Assembly: GCA_913009895.1 (NCBI GenBank)
Contig: CAJVXY010000001.1
Span: 1-58,468, forward strand
DNA: 58,468 nucleotides
From: an uncultured Acidiferrobacteraceae bacterium
GTDB taxonomy: Bacteria > Pseudomonadota > Gammaproteobacteria > Acidiferrobacterales > SZUA-150
Direction of reading: 5' to 3'
A program made the translations under genes and the position numbers. How positions within the stretch are numbered: the stretch's first letter is position 1; every line of letters begins with the position of its first letter. This document shows, in pieces, positions 52,297-58,468 of the stretch. The notes beneath the pieces are model-generated. The model saw only the letters and a program-made list of their open reading frames with translations, did no database searches and was not told the DNA's origin.

Positions 52297-52656
52297 ATGA
52301 AAAAAGAAAAAATAGAGAAATATCTATCAAGTTTTAAAGGTTCTAAAAGTAGTAACCCTTTTGGACCTGATGCCCTGGTGTTTAAAGTTATGGATAAAAT
52401 GTTTGCTCTTGTATCACAAAAAGAAGAAACGCCAAGAGTAACATTAAAATGTAATCCTGCTGATGGTGTTGTATTAACTTCTGAATTTAAATCAATAGTT
52501 CCAGGATATTATATGAATAAGAAGCACTGGATTACAGTTTCGTTAAAAGGTGATGTGCCTACAGGAATAATAACGGATTTATCGACAATATCGTACGAAC
52601 TAATAGTTAGTAAATTAACTAAAGCTGATAAAAAGAAGCTTGAACGAATTAAATAA
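52297..52656 (+). CDS. MmcQ/YjbR family protein
   Basis: The 119-residue protein matches MmcQ/YjbR: PDALVFKVMDKMFALVSQKE, then RVTLKCNPADGVVLTSEFKS and GYYMNKKHWITVSLKGDVPT. The fold is CyaY-like; a DNA-binding role has been suggested. The ATG is preferred over a GTG eight codons earlier because it matches the start of the family. It is followed by attC-like site 5 and divergent from vapBC. Confidence 0.85.
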   Translation: MKKEKIEKYLSSFKGSKSSNPFGPDALVFKVMDKMFALVSQKEETPRVTLKCNPADGVVLTSEFKSIVPGYYMNKKHWITVSLKGDVPTGIITDLSTISYELIVSKLTKADKKKLERIK

Positions 52657-52659
52657 AAC

Positions 52660-52750
52660 ACATAACCAGACGTTCAAGAGGGGCTCCGAGAATATGCACT
52701 TTTTTTGCACAAACCCCCATGTTACTCCACAGATTAATTAAGCGTTAGGC
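52660..52750 (+). other. attC-like site 5
   Basis: ACATAACCAGACGTTCAAGA and GGGGC at the left, TGCACTTTTTTTGCA hairpin in the middle, then ATTAATTAAGCGTTAGGC at the right. The right box GTTAGGC fits GTTRRRY exactly. Confidence 0.8.
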
Positions 52751-52767
52751 TATATAGGAAGGAATAG

Positions 52768-53454
52768 ATGCTGAATAAAATTTCAGATAATATTTGGATA
52801 ATCGATGGTGATGCAGTTCCATTTTTTGGTATGCCTTATACCACACGAATGACTTTGGTCCGGTTGCAGAATAGTATGTTGTGGGTTCACTCACCATTAA
52901 AAATTTCCGATAATCTTATTGAAGAAATTTCAGCATTAGGGGAAGTCAAATATTTGGTCGCGCCTAATAAGTTACACCATCTTTTTTTGTCTGACTGGTT
53001 ACAAAAATTCCCCAACGCAATTTGCTGCGCACCACCTGGATTAGAGAAAAAAAGACCCGATATTAACTTTTCAAAAGTTCTGGGAATGCAATCTGAAAAT
53101 GAGTGGGAAGAAGAAATAAATCAGACCATTTTTAAAGGTAGCCCTGCTATGGAAGAAGTTGTTTTTTTCCATAAAAGTTCAAAAACACTGATATTAACTG
53201 ACCTGATTGAGAATTTTAAACCTGAGTCATTCAATTGGTGGCAAAGAATCCTGGCCAAACTTACTGGTGTCCTGTCACCAAATGGCAAAACCCCTGCCGA
53301 TTGGAGGCTTAGCTTTATCTTTGGAAAGAGAGAAGCAAAAAAATCATTATCCATACTGGTGGAATGGAAGCCTGAGAATATCGTTGTTTCACATGGCGAG
53401 TGCATCTTTGGTAATGGGCTTGAGTTTTTGAAAAGGTCATTTTCATGGGTTTAA
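52768..53454 (+). CDS. DUF4336 family protein
   Basis: The 228-residue protein matches DUF4336, a metallo-beta-lactamase-like fold with altered metal site: WIIDGDAVPFFGMPYTTRMT, LGEVKYLVAPNKLHHLFLSD and GECIFGNGLEFLKRSF. The His of NKLHH and the later HGE may be the remaining metal ligands; hydrolase activity is unproven. AGGAAGGA precedes the start, 18 bases after attC-like site 5, so this is the first gene of its cassette. Confidence 0.82.
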   Translation: MLNKISDNIWIIDGDAVPFFGMPYTTRMTLVRLQNSMLWVHSPLKISDNLIEEISALGEVKYLVAPNKLHHLFLSDWLQKFPNAICCAPPGLEKKRPDINFSKVLGMQSENEWEEEINQTIFKGSPAMEEVVFFHKSSKTLILTDLIENFKPESFNWWQRILAKLTGVLSPNGKTPADWRLSFIFGKREAKKSLSILVEWKPENIVVSHGECIFGNGLEFLKRSFSWV

Positions 53455-53512
53455 TATAAACAACGGGCAGCGCGACTCATCCACGGCCCCGTCATATGCC
53501 TTGGTGTCATTC

Positions 53513-53540
53513 TTGACATAGTACCATATTATGGTACTAT
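53513..53540 (+). promoter_or_regulatory. hicA promoter with perfect operator palindrome
   Basis: TTGACA (53513-53518) and TACTAT (53535-53540) are 16 bases apart. Between and over the -10 lies the perfect palindrome TAGTACCATA-T-TATGGTACTA (53519-53539). A start of transcription about seven bases beyond the -10 would be at the hicA start codon. Confidence 0.75.
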
Positions 53541-53546
53541 TAATTG

Positions 53547-53801
53547 GTGAAGCGTAAGCATCAAAAAACACTAGCACTAATCTACAAACGACCAACTAGT
53601 GGCAATATCCTATGGAAAGACATCGAGGCTTTATTTGCGGCACTGGGTGCGGATGTGTCTGAGAAAGCGGGATCGCGAGTTGCAGTCGTGCTTTTTGGTG
53701 AAGTTCGAGTATTTCATAGGCCCCATCCCTCTCCCAATACGGATAAAGGAGCGGTTGCGAGTGTCCGCAAGAGGTTAGAATTATATGAGGTGAAACCATG
53801 A
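53547..53801 (+). CDS. hicA: HicA toxin
   Basis: The 84-residue protein is a HicA mRNA interferase: KRKHQKTLALIYKRPTSGNI, then WKDIEALFAALGADVSEKAG and a conserved His in VFHRPHPSPNT. The double-stranded-RNA-binding-like fold carries the catalytic His. Translation is assigned to GTG (a TTG lies just before) and there is no ribosome site, in keeping with a leaderless mRNA. It overlaps hicB by four bases (ATGA). Confidence 0.85.
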   Translation: MKRKHQKTLALIYKRPTSGNILWKDIEALFAALGADVSEKAGSRVAVVLFGEVRVFHRPHPSPNTDKGAVASVRKRLELYEVKP

Positions 53802-54130
53802 ATATGATGGAAATTGACGGTTATAAGGCAAAGATTGAATATGATCCTGAGCTTGATCAGTTTCGAGGAGAAATTCTTGGGCTAAATGGAAGCGCAGATT
53901 TTTATGGAAAAACGCCAGCTAGTCTTAGAAAGGAGTTCAAAAATTCATTAAAAGTCTTTCTTGAAGTTTGTGAAGAAAAGGGCATTAACCCAACTAAAAA
54001 TTATTCGGGTAAGTTTAATCTCAGAATTCCTTCCAGGTTGCACCGTGAAATAGCTGCACGAGCGACTGCGTCAGATAAAAGTATTAACGAGTGGGTGTCG
54101 GAAATACTTAAGCGCTCAGTAAACGAATAG
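53798..54130 (+). CDS. hicB: HicB antitoxin
   Basis: The 110-residue protein has a HicB N-terminal domain (YKAKIEYDPELDQFRGEILG, GSADFYGKTPASLRKEFKNS) and an RHH-like C-terminal domain (NLRIPSRLHREIAARATASD, KSINEWVSEILK). It neutralises HicA and should bind the palindrome in the hicA promoter. The ATG overlaps the hicA stop by four bases. The operon is followed by attC-like site 6. Confidence 0.88.
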   Translation: MNMMEIDGYKAKIEYDPELDQFRGEILGLNGSADFYGKTPASLRKEFKNSLKVFLEVCEEKGINPTKNYSGKFNLRIPSRLHREIAARATASDKSINEWVSEILKRSVNE

Positions 54131-54137
54131 CGCAGGC

Positions 54138-54238
54138 ATATAACCATGCGTTCAAGTTGACACTGCAAAACCGCACATTTTTTTGTAAAGAACGCAAAAA
54201 AGCCCCCGTTTGCCTTGCAGCCTAACTAATCGTTATGT
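54138..54238 (+). other. attC-like site 6
   Basis: ATATAACCATGCGTTCAAGT and TGACAC at the left, a T-rich hairpin in the middle, and GCCTAACTAATCGTTATGT at the right. The left ATATAAC and right GTTATGT boxes are nearly complementary. Confidence 0.8.
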
Positions 54239-54358
54239 GTAATGATAAAACTAATAATCCATTTTTATTAACTTATGATCACCGAAGTGAGATAGAAAAT
54301 GAAAAACATCCTCTAAATCTTTGGACGTAAAAAACAATCAAACTATTAGGAGAAAGTC

Positions 54359-54787
54359 ATGGCTGATGGAATCGAAGGCAAAGGAAGTTGTCTCTGTGGT
54401 GCAGTAAAGTTTACGGCAATGAGCATAAATGGTCACGTGGGAGTATGTCATTGTGATATGTGTCGAAAATGGTCTGGTGGCCCCTTGATGGCTATAGACT
54501 GTGGGGCCGAGGTTAGCTTTGAGGGCAAAGAAAATATTGTTGTCCATAATTCTTCGGAATGGGCAGAGCGCGCTTTCTGCAACAAGTGCGGTAGTCATCT
54601 GTATTATCGGTTGAAAGAACCTAATCAGCACATCATGCCTGTTGGGTTGTTCGACACTGATATTTCGTTTGTCTTCGACCACCAGATATTCATAGACTCT
54701 AAACCGTCTTTTTATCATTTCGGAAACAAAACGAAAGAAATGACCGGTGAGGAGGTGTTTGCACAATATGCACCACCGGAAGAATAG
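54359..54787 (+). CDS. GFA family (glutathione-dependent formaldehyde-activating type) protein
   Basis: The 142-residue protein has the zinc-binding GFA domain: GKGSCLCGAVKFTAMSIN, HVGVCHCDMCRKWSGGP and AFCNKCGSHLYYRLKEP. All the Cys pairs of the family are present (CLC, CHCDMC, CNKC). The family is named for a formaldehyde-glutathione enzyme, but most members have unknown substrates. AGGAGA precedes the start. It lies between attC-like sites 6 and 7. Confidence 0.87.
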   Translation: MADGIEGKGSCLCGAVKFTAMSINGHVGVCHCDMCRKWSGGPLMAIDCGAEVSFEGKENIVVHNSSEWAERAFCNKCGSHLYYRLKEPNQHIMPVGLFDTDISFVFDHQIFIDSKPSFYHFGNKTKEMTGEEVFAQYAPPEE

Positions 54788-54807
54788 ACAACGGGAAACT
54801 CTTTTCG

Positions 54808-54880
54808 ATAATTACTACGCTCAATTGGGGTCGCAAAATGGCACGTGGCTTGTTACGGCGTATTTTTTTTAACGTTATAA
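54808..54880 (+). other. attC-like site 7
   Basis: ATAATTACTACGCTCAATTG and GGGTCGC at the left, then GGCGTATTTTTTTTAACGTTATAA at the right with an inner TGGCACGTGGC region. The left core has a changed C (ATAAT for ATAAC), so activity is uncertain. It follows the GFA gene. Confidence 0.65.
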
Positions 54881-54905
54881 ATATTCAATACAGGGAGAAG
54901 AAATC

Positions 54906-55196
54906 ATGATTAAAAGAATCACATACATTGCGCCACATAAAACTGCAATTACCATGGCTATAGTGGTTTCAATCGTTTCATTGTTATTCGTTATACCAAT
55001 GGCATTCACATTTACTTCCATGCCCATGCAGGACCAAAGTGGTAGTCCTGTCGACACTCAATTTCCATTTTTCATGATAATAATTATGCCAATTTTCTAT
55101 TTTTTAGGTAGTTACATTGTCATCGGTTTGTCGGCGTGGTTATATAATAAAGTTGTTAATTTTACTGGTGGTATTGCCTACGAGGCAACGGAGTAG
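54906..55196 (+). CDS. Small two-helix membrane protein
   Basis: The 96-residue product has two hydrophobic helices (about 14-35 and 52-75) and the tail LYNKVVNFTGGIAYEATE, which resembles small DUF3566-like membrane proteins with a YN...GGI motif. GGGAGAAG precedes the start. It lies just after attC-like site 7 and is probably a cassette gene. The function is unknown. Confidence 0.6.
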   Translation: MIKRITYIAPHKTAITMAIVVSIVSLLFVIPMAFTFTSMPMQDQSGSPVDTQFPFFMIIIMPIFYFLGSYIVIGLSAWLYNKVVNFTGGIAYEATE

Positions 55197-55276
55197 GCTA
55201 ATAACAAATTGTGCGAGGTGCGGGAATATCCTGTGAAGAAAATCAGCAGTAAATAATAAAAAATCTGGAATCTATA

Positions 55277-55543
55277 ATGAACGCATACCTGGTACTGGAT
55301 CTTGCAGTCCATGATTTTGAAAAATTCCAGGACTATATAAATAAAATACCTGCAGTCATCGAAAAACATGCAGGCAGGTATATTGTTCAGGGCGAAGAAC
55401 CTGAAGTGATTGAAGGTGACTGGAATCCTGAAAGAATAGTTATTATTGAATTTCCATCAAGAGCAAAGACCAAAAAATTTTACAGGATCTGGAAGCACAA
55501 ACACTTTTTCAATTACGGCATAAAACGACAACAAGTAAGTTAG
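55277..55543 (+). CDS. DUF1330 family protein
   Basis: The 88-residue protein matches DUF1330 (dimeric alpha-beta barrel): AYLVLDLAVHDFEKFQDYIN, GRYIVQGEEPEVIEGDWNPE and VIIEFPSRAKTKKFY. The role is unknown. The start has a weak ribosome site. It may be the first gene outside the array or its last member, as no attC follows. Confidence 0.85.
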   Translation: MNAYLVLDLAVHDFEKFQDYINKIPAVIEKHAGRYIVQGEEPEVIEGDWNPERIVIIEFPSRAKTKKFYRIWKHKHFFNYGIKRQQVS

Positions 55544-55619
55544 TATTGGTAGGTGGATGTGACTAGCGAAAAAATGAGCCGGTTAACTAAAATCGTGATT
55601 TATTTCAAAGAAGGTATAT

Positions 55620-57161
55620 ATGAGTAATCCAGTCATTGCAGATAACAAACCGGTTAAGGTGAGCCTTTGCAAAGGCCAGGAATATCATTTTTGTACCTGT
55701 GGCAGATCCAAGAGCCAGCCCTTTTGCGACGGTTCTCATGTGGGTACATCGTTTACACCCAGGGTCATTGTTGCAGATGAAGATGGTGATGCGTTTTTGT
55801 GCGCATGCAAGCATACAGGTAAGACGCCATATTGTGATGGTACCCATAAACAATTCAGTGATGACCAGGTTGGCAAGGAAGGCCCGGGCTTAAAACCGGA
55901 AACATCTGAGTTACCGGTCGCCACGGCAACAACCGAAGAACCAACGGTTACATTTATCCATCAGCTTGCCAAAGAGGGATTATCCAAATTAGGACACCAC
56001 GGCCAAATGACATCTATGGGGGTGCCACGCCATGAGCTGCCCCATTGGGACGAGTTACAAATTATGGCCGCGCAAATGGCAACAAAACCGTTAATGGAAG
56101 ACCGGGCTGTCCGTACCGAGCTGGTTATTGGGCCTGAGGCCAAAAAACCTTTAACACTAAAAATTCCTTTATTTGTATCTGACATGAGTTTTGGTGCGCT
56201 CTCTGAAGAAGCCAAAATATCTTTGGCTAAAGGTGCGGAGTTGGCGGGTACGGGTATTTGTTCAGGTGAAGGCGGCATGTTGCCCGAAGAGCAAAAAGCG
56301 AATAGCCGGTATTTTTATGAATTAGCCAGTGCCGGTTTTGGTTACAAAGAAGCGTTATTAAAAAAGGTCCAGGCCTTTCATTTTAAGGGTGGCCAGGGCG
56401 CCAAAACGGGTACCGGTGGACACCTGCCGGGCAATAAAAATAAAGGTAAAATTTCACAAGTAAGAGGCATCACCGAAGGACAACCGGCCATATCGCCACC
56501 TACTTTTAAAGATCTTTCCTCGGTATCGGATTTCAGACGTTTTGCAGATCGGGTCAGAGAAATCACTGGAGGCATCCCAATTGGTTTCAAGCTGAGTGCA
56601 AACCATATAGAAGAAGATATGCAGTTTGCCCTCGATGCCAGTGCTGATTACATTATATTAGATGGCCGTGGTGGTGGTACCGGGGCAGCACCGGAAATGT
56701 TCCGGGATCATATCAGTGTGCCAACTATTCCGGCGCTGGCACGGGCCCGTCGGTACCTTGATGACCAGGGTGCAAGTAGTCGCGTCACGCTTATTATCAC
56801 AGGTGGTTTGCGGGTTCCAATTGACTTTGTTAAGGCCCTGGCATTAGGTGCCGATGGCATTGCCATTTCGAATAGTGCCATGCAGGCGATTGGTTGTGTT
56901 GCCGCAAGAATGTGTAATACGAATAACTGCCCGGCAGGAATCGCCACCCAGAAAGAAGAGTTGCGCCAGAGGCTGGATATACAAAAGTCTTCAGTTCAGT
57001 TGCAAAACTTTTTTGATGCCTCGGTTGAGTTAATGCAAGTTATGGCCCGGGCCTGCGGTCATGATGATTTAAGTAAATTTAATAAACATGACCTGGCAAC
57101 CTGGCATCGTGATATGGCTTTATTATCAGGGGTAAGCTACGCAGGTTTTGCAAGCCCCTAG
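55620..57161 (+). CDS. Double-CDGSH / glutamate synthase-like FMN fusion protein
   Basis: The 513-residue protein starts with two CDGSH-type iron-sulfur domains: CTCGRSKSQPFCDGSH (25-40) and CACKHTGKTPYCDGTH (61-76), each giving the 3-Cys-1-His ligands of a [2Fe-2S] cluster. A linker to about residue 110 leads to a large FMN-binding glutamate-synthase-like domain (110-513): LFVSDMSFGALSEEAKIS, KGGQGAKTGTGGHLPGNK, DGRGGGTGAAPEM and MCNTNNCPAGIATQ, the latter the cluster-binding loop of GltB. It is likely a cytoplasmic redox enzyme. The amide-transfer domain of glutamate synthase is absent, so its substrate is unknown. It ends four bases into a convergent protease gene. Confidence 0.88.
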   Translation: MSNPVIADNKPVKVSLCKGQEYHFCTCGRSKSQPFCDGSHVGTSFTPRVIVADEDGDAFLCACKHTGKTPYCDGTHKQFSDDQVGKEGPGLKPETSELPVATATTEEPTVTFIHQLAKEGLSKLGHHGQMTSMGVPRHELPHWDELQIMAAQMATKPLMEDRAVRTELVIGPEAKKPLTLKIPLFVSDMSFGALSEEAKISLAKGAELAGTGICSGEGGMLPEEQKANSRYFYELASAGFGYKEALLKKVQAFHFKGGQGAKTGTGGHLPGNKNKGKISQVRGITEGQPAISPPTFKDLSSVSDFRRFADRVREITGGIPIGFKLSANHIEEDMQFALDASADYIILDGRGGGTGAAPEMFRDHISVPTIPALARARRYLDDQGASSRVTLIITGGLRVPIDFVKALALGADGIAISNSAMQAIGCVAARMCNTNNCPAGIATQKEELRQRLDIQKSSVQLQNFFDASVELMQVMARACGHDDLSKFNKHDLATWHRDMALLSGVSYAGFASP

Positions 57162-58144
57162 AGACCAAATTCTCTAAATGCGACTTCAGCCGGAATAGCA
57201 AAACCTATTCCTTCTGTGTTGTCGATAATAAGCGTATTGATTCCCAATATCTGACCAGCTTCATTTATAAGTGGCCCACCGCTATTGCCCGGATTGATAG
57301 GCGCATCAGTTTGTATCATAAGCTTGCCATCCCTTTTTATAAAACCCGAGAATACACCTGAAGTGACCACATGTTTCAGGCCAATGGGGCTGCCTATGGT
57401 GTAGAGTTTTTCTCCATATTGTACTTTTTCGATATCACCAAGAACGATATTTGGACAAGAAGCAGGCTCAGTCAACCTGACCAGTGCAAGATCAAATTCC
57501 TCGCTCACTATGTCAACACTGGCATCCAGTTCACTACCGTCACTCAAAATTACCAGCAAGTCATCGTTATACCTGACATCATTAAGAGAAGACTGGGCTT
57601 CATCCAGCTTTTTGGCCGAATCATCATAGAGTTTTTCATAGCGACCAAGGTAACGGTTTAGTGCTTCCTGACCACACTCACGACAGTTTGAATAGAATCT
57701 CTTTCTTTCAGCCTCTAGCTGTTCCCTTAATTCTTCAAGCGCTTGCTCACCCTTGGCAAGTCTTTTTTCTGCAACATCCCATTTTTCTTCAGCGATTTTG
57801 ACAACGTGTTTATTGGTTACAATGGCACAGTCATTGCCAGCGAAAAAACCAGATCCCAGTCCCCAGGATGTGCGAATAAACACGGTAGCATTTCTGGCCA
57901 CCTCAATATTATTTCTAGTCGGCTGGGTTCTTGCTAATTGTTTAGCCAGATCCAGTGTTCCAAACGGCAGTTGTTGCTCGCCACCAGGCTCTGAGGTTTT
58001 CACGGCCGTACGGTTTGCGGGTTGCTGAACCTGAGGTTTAGCATCTGGCAGACCATTTCTGGAAAACATCTGGTAGAGCGTGAGAAATAAAAAAGCCACT
58101 CCGATAACCAGTGCTATTTTGAACAATGGCGTCATTGCGATCAC
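57158..58144 (-). CDS. HtrA-like S1C serine protease with coiled-coil insert
   Basis: The 328-residue protein has an N-terminal membrane helix and a trypsin-like domain with His113 (TNKHVV), Asp218 (EEFDLALVRL) and Ser288 (NPGNSGGPL). Between His and Asp an extra helical coiled coil (about 117-192) is inserted, with a CRECG motif (Cys154, Cys157) at its turn. No PDZ domain follows. The catalytic part should lie in the periplasm. The start could be GTG 58144 or ATG 58135. It overlaps the end of the CDGSH fusion gene by four bases. Confidence 0.85.
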   Translation of the reverse strand: MIAMTPLFKIALVIGVAFLFLTLYQMFSRNGLPDAKPQVQQPANRTAVKTSEPGGEQQLPFGTLDLAKQLARTQPTRNNIEVARNATVFIRTSWGLGSGFFAGNDCAIVTNKHVVKIAEEKWDVAEKRLAKGEQALEELREQLEAERKRFYSNCRECGQEALNRYLGRYEKLYDDSAKKLDEAQSSLNDVRYNDDLLVILSDGSELDASVDIVSEEFDLALVRLTEPASCPNIVLGDIEKVQYGEKLYTIGSPIGLKHVVTSGVFSGFIKRDGKLMIQTDAPINPGNSGGPLINEAGQILGINTLIIDNTEGIGFAIPAEVAFREFGL

Positions 58145-58231
58145 CGACTCCGGTATTATTTGAATGCTTTAATACTAGCAAAAAATTGGATAAATTAAAG
58201 AGAGGTTGTGAGCTAAAACATGGTCGGGATT

Positions 58232-58395
58232 AATAACACTGACTTAAGCCCAATAAGTCTTTTTTTGTAGGTTGGACTGAGGAACGAAGTCCAACAGTGG
58301 CGCTTTATTTAACACTTGCGTTGGACTTCGTTCCTCAGTCCAACCTACGGAAAACCATGTTTAAACCGGATATCAGGCTTAAGTCAGTGCCATTC
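58232..58395 (-). mobile_element. MITE-like element, copy E (inverted)
   Basis: This 164-base copy is oriented like copy D. The terminal repeats are AATAACACTGACTTAAGCC and GGCTTAAGTCAGTGCCATTC. The flanks atggtcgggatt and gtggtcgggatg match at 10 of 12 positions. The spacer and arms match copies A and D. It lies upstream of the protease gene, and the last 70 bases of the window after it show no feature. Confidence 0.88.
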
Positions 58396-58468
58396 GTGGT
58401 CGGGATGTATTTTCAGCGCTCAGGGTTGAATGTTAGCGCGTAAATATGACCAAAAGAAACAGGTCGTT

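Noticed and set aside
53455..53510. attC site between the DUF4336 gene and hicA
   Set aside because: The sequence has a GC-rich patch but no paired R and L boxes.
55196..55240. Eighth attC-like site after the small membrane gene
   Set aside because: CTAATAACAAATTGTGCGAG resembles the left half of attC, but no right half with GTT core was found.
4249..58395. Repeated palindromes as CRISPR units
   Set aside because: The copies are 162-164 bp long, tens of kilobases apart, have end repeats with target duplications and no regular spacers; no cas gene is seen.

Overview
The window looks like chromosomal DNA of a gammaproteobacterium of moderate GC content. This is inferred from protein resemblance (Tas-type aldo-keto reductase, SixA, YceK/YidQ lipoprotein, DUF2339-DUF3999 pair, VapBC, HicAB, MmcQ/YjbR), from many lipoprotein signals of the LxGC type, and from FNR/CRP-type boxes. 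The exact genus cannot be told from the sequence. No rRNA, tRNA, CRISPR array or full-length transposase gene was seen.

Layout. 1-8.3 kb: end of an acidic protein, a DUF211/VIT-like pair, three secreted beta-propeller-type lipoproteins, a class I glutamine amidotransferase and a ClpP-like periplasmic protein. 8.4-21.8 kb: the DUF2339-DUF3999 membrane pair and many small detoxification or metabolic enzymes (aldo-keto reductase, TetR with epimerase and GST, alpha/beta hydrolases, methyltransferase, secreted intradiol-dioxygenase-fold protein, YafY regulator with VOC protein). 22-31.5 kb: a diheme cytochrome c lipoprotein under an FNR-type box, MAPEG and LysR, a PhnD-like binding protein, a small membrane gene broken by a mobile repeat, a PAQR/hemolysin III protein, an autoregulated MarR-rhodanese operon, an H1-like protein and a lipid-anchored peroxiredoxin. 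31.9-47.2 kb: a PhnD-like binding protein overlapping a GGDEF-EAL enzyme, an SLC13-type transporter, a glycosyltransferase, an aldolase-dehydrogenase fusion, SixA and a PepSY-regulator-kinase operon. 47.6-54.9 kb: an AT-richer stretch of small genes separated by attC-like sites, i.e. an integron cassette array with no integrase in the window, carrying VapBC and HicAB. 55.2-58.4 kb: DUF1330, a double-CDGSH/glutamate-synthase-like fusion and an HtrA-like protease.

The strongest unusual signal is a family of five 162-164 bp elements (4249, 16283, 27775, 38810, 58232). They share terminal inverted repeats ending AATGGCACTGACTTAAGCC and a large central palindrome, and they are flanked by about 12-bp direct repeats that range from perfect to degenerate. 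The copy at 27775 is flanked by a perfect 12-bp duplication and splits a small membrane-protein gene; removing the element and one repeat restores a 110-codon frame. These are non-autonomous mobile elements (MITE-like). Two further hairpins (35753, 43226) share the arm motif without the terminal repeats, and separate GGGTCA-ended palindromes occur mostly in the cassette region.

Regulation is unusually legible: a MarR operator wrapped around a -10 box, twin TetR operators (one between -35 and -10), an operator palindrome in the hicA promoter, a vapB operator, and several FNR/CRP-type boxes that suggest control by oxygen or cAMP.
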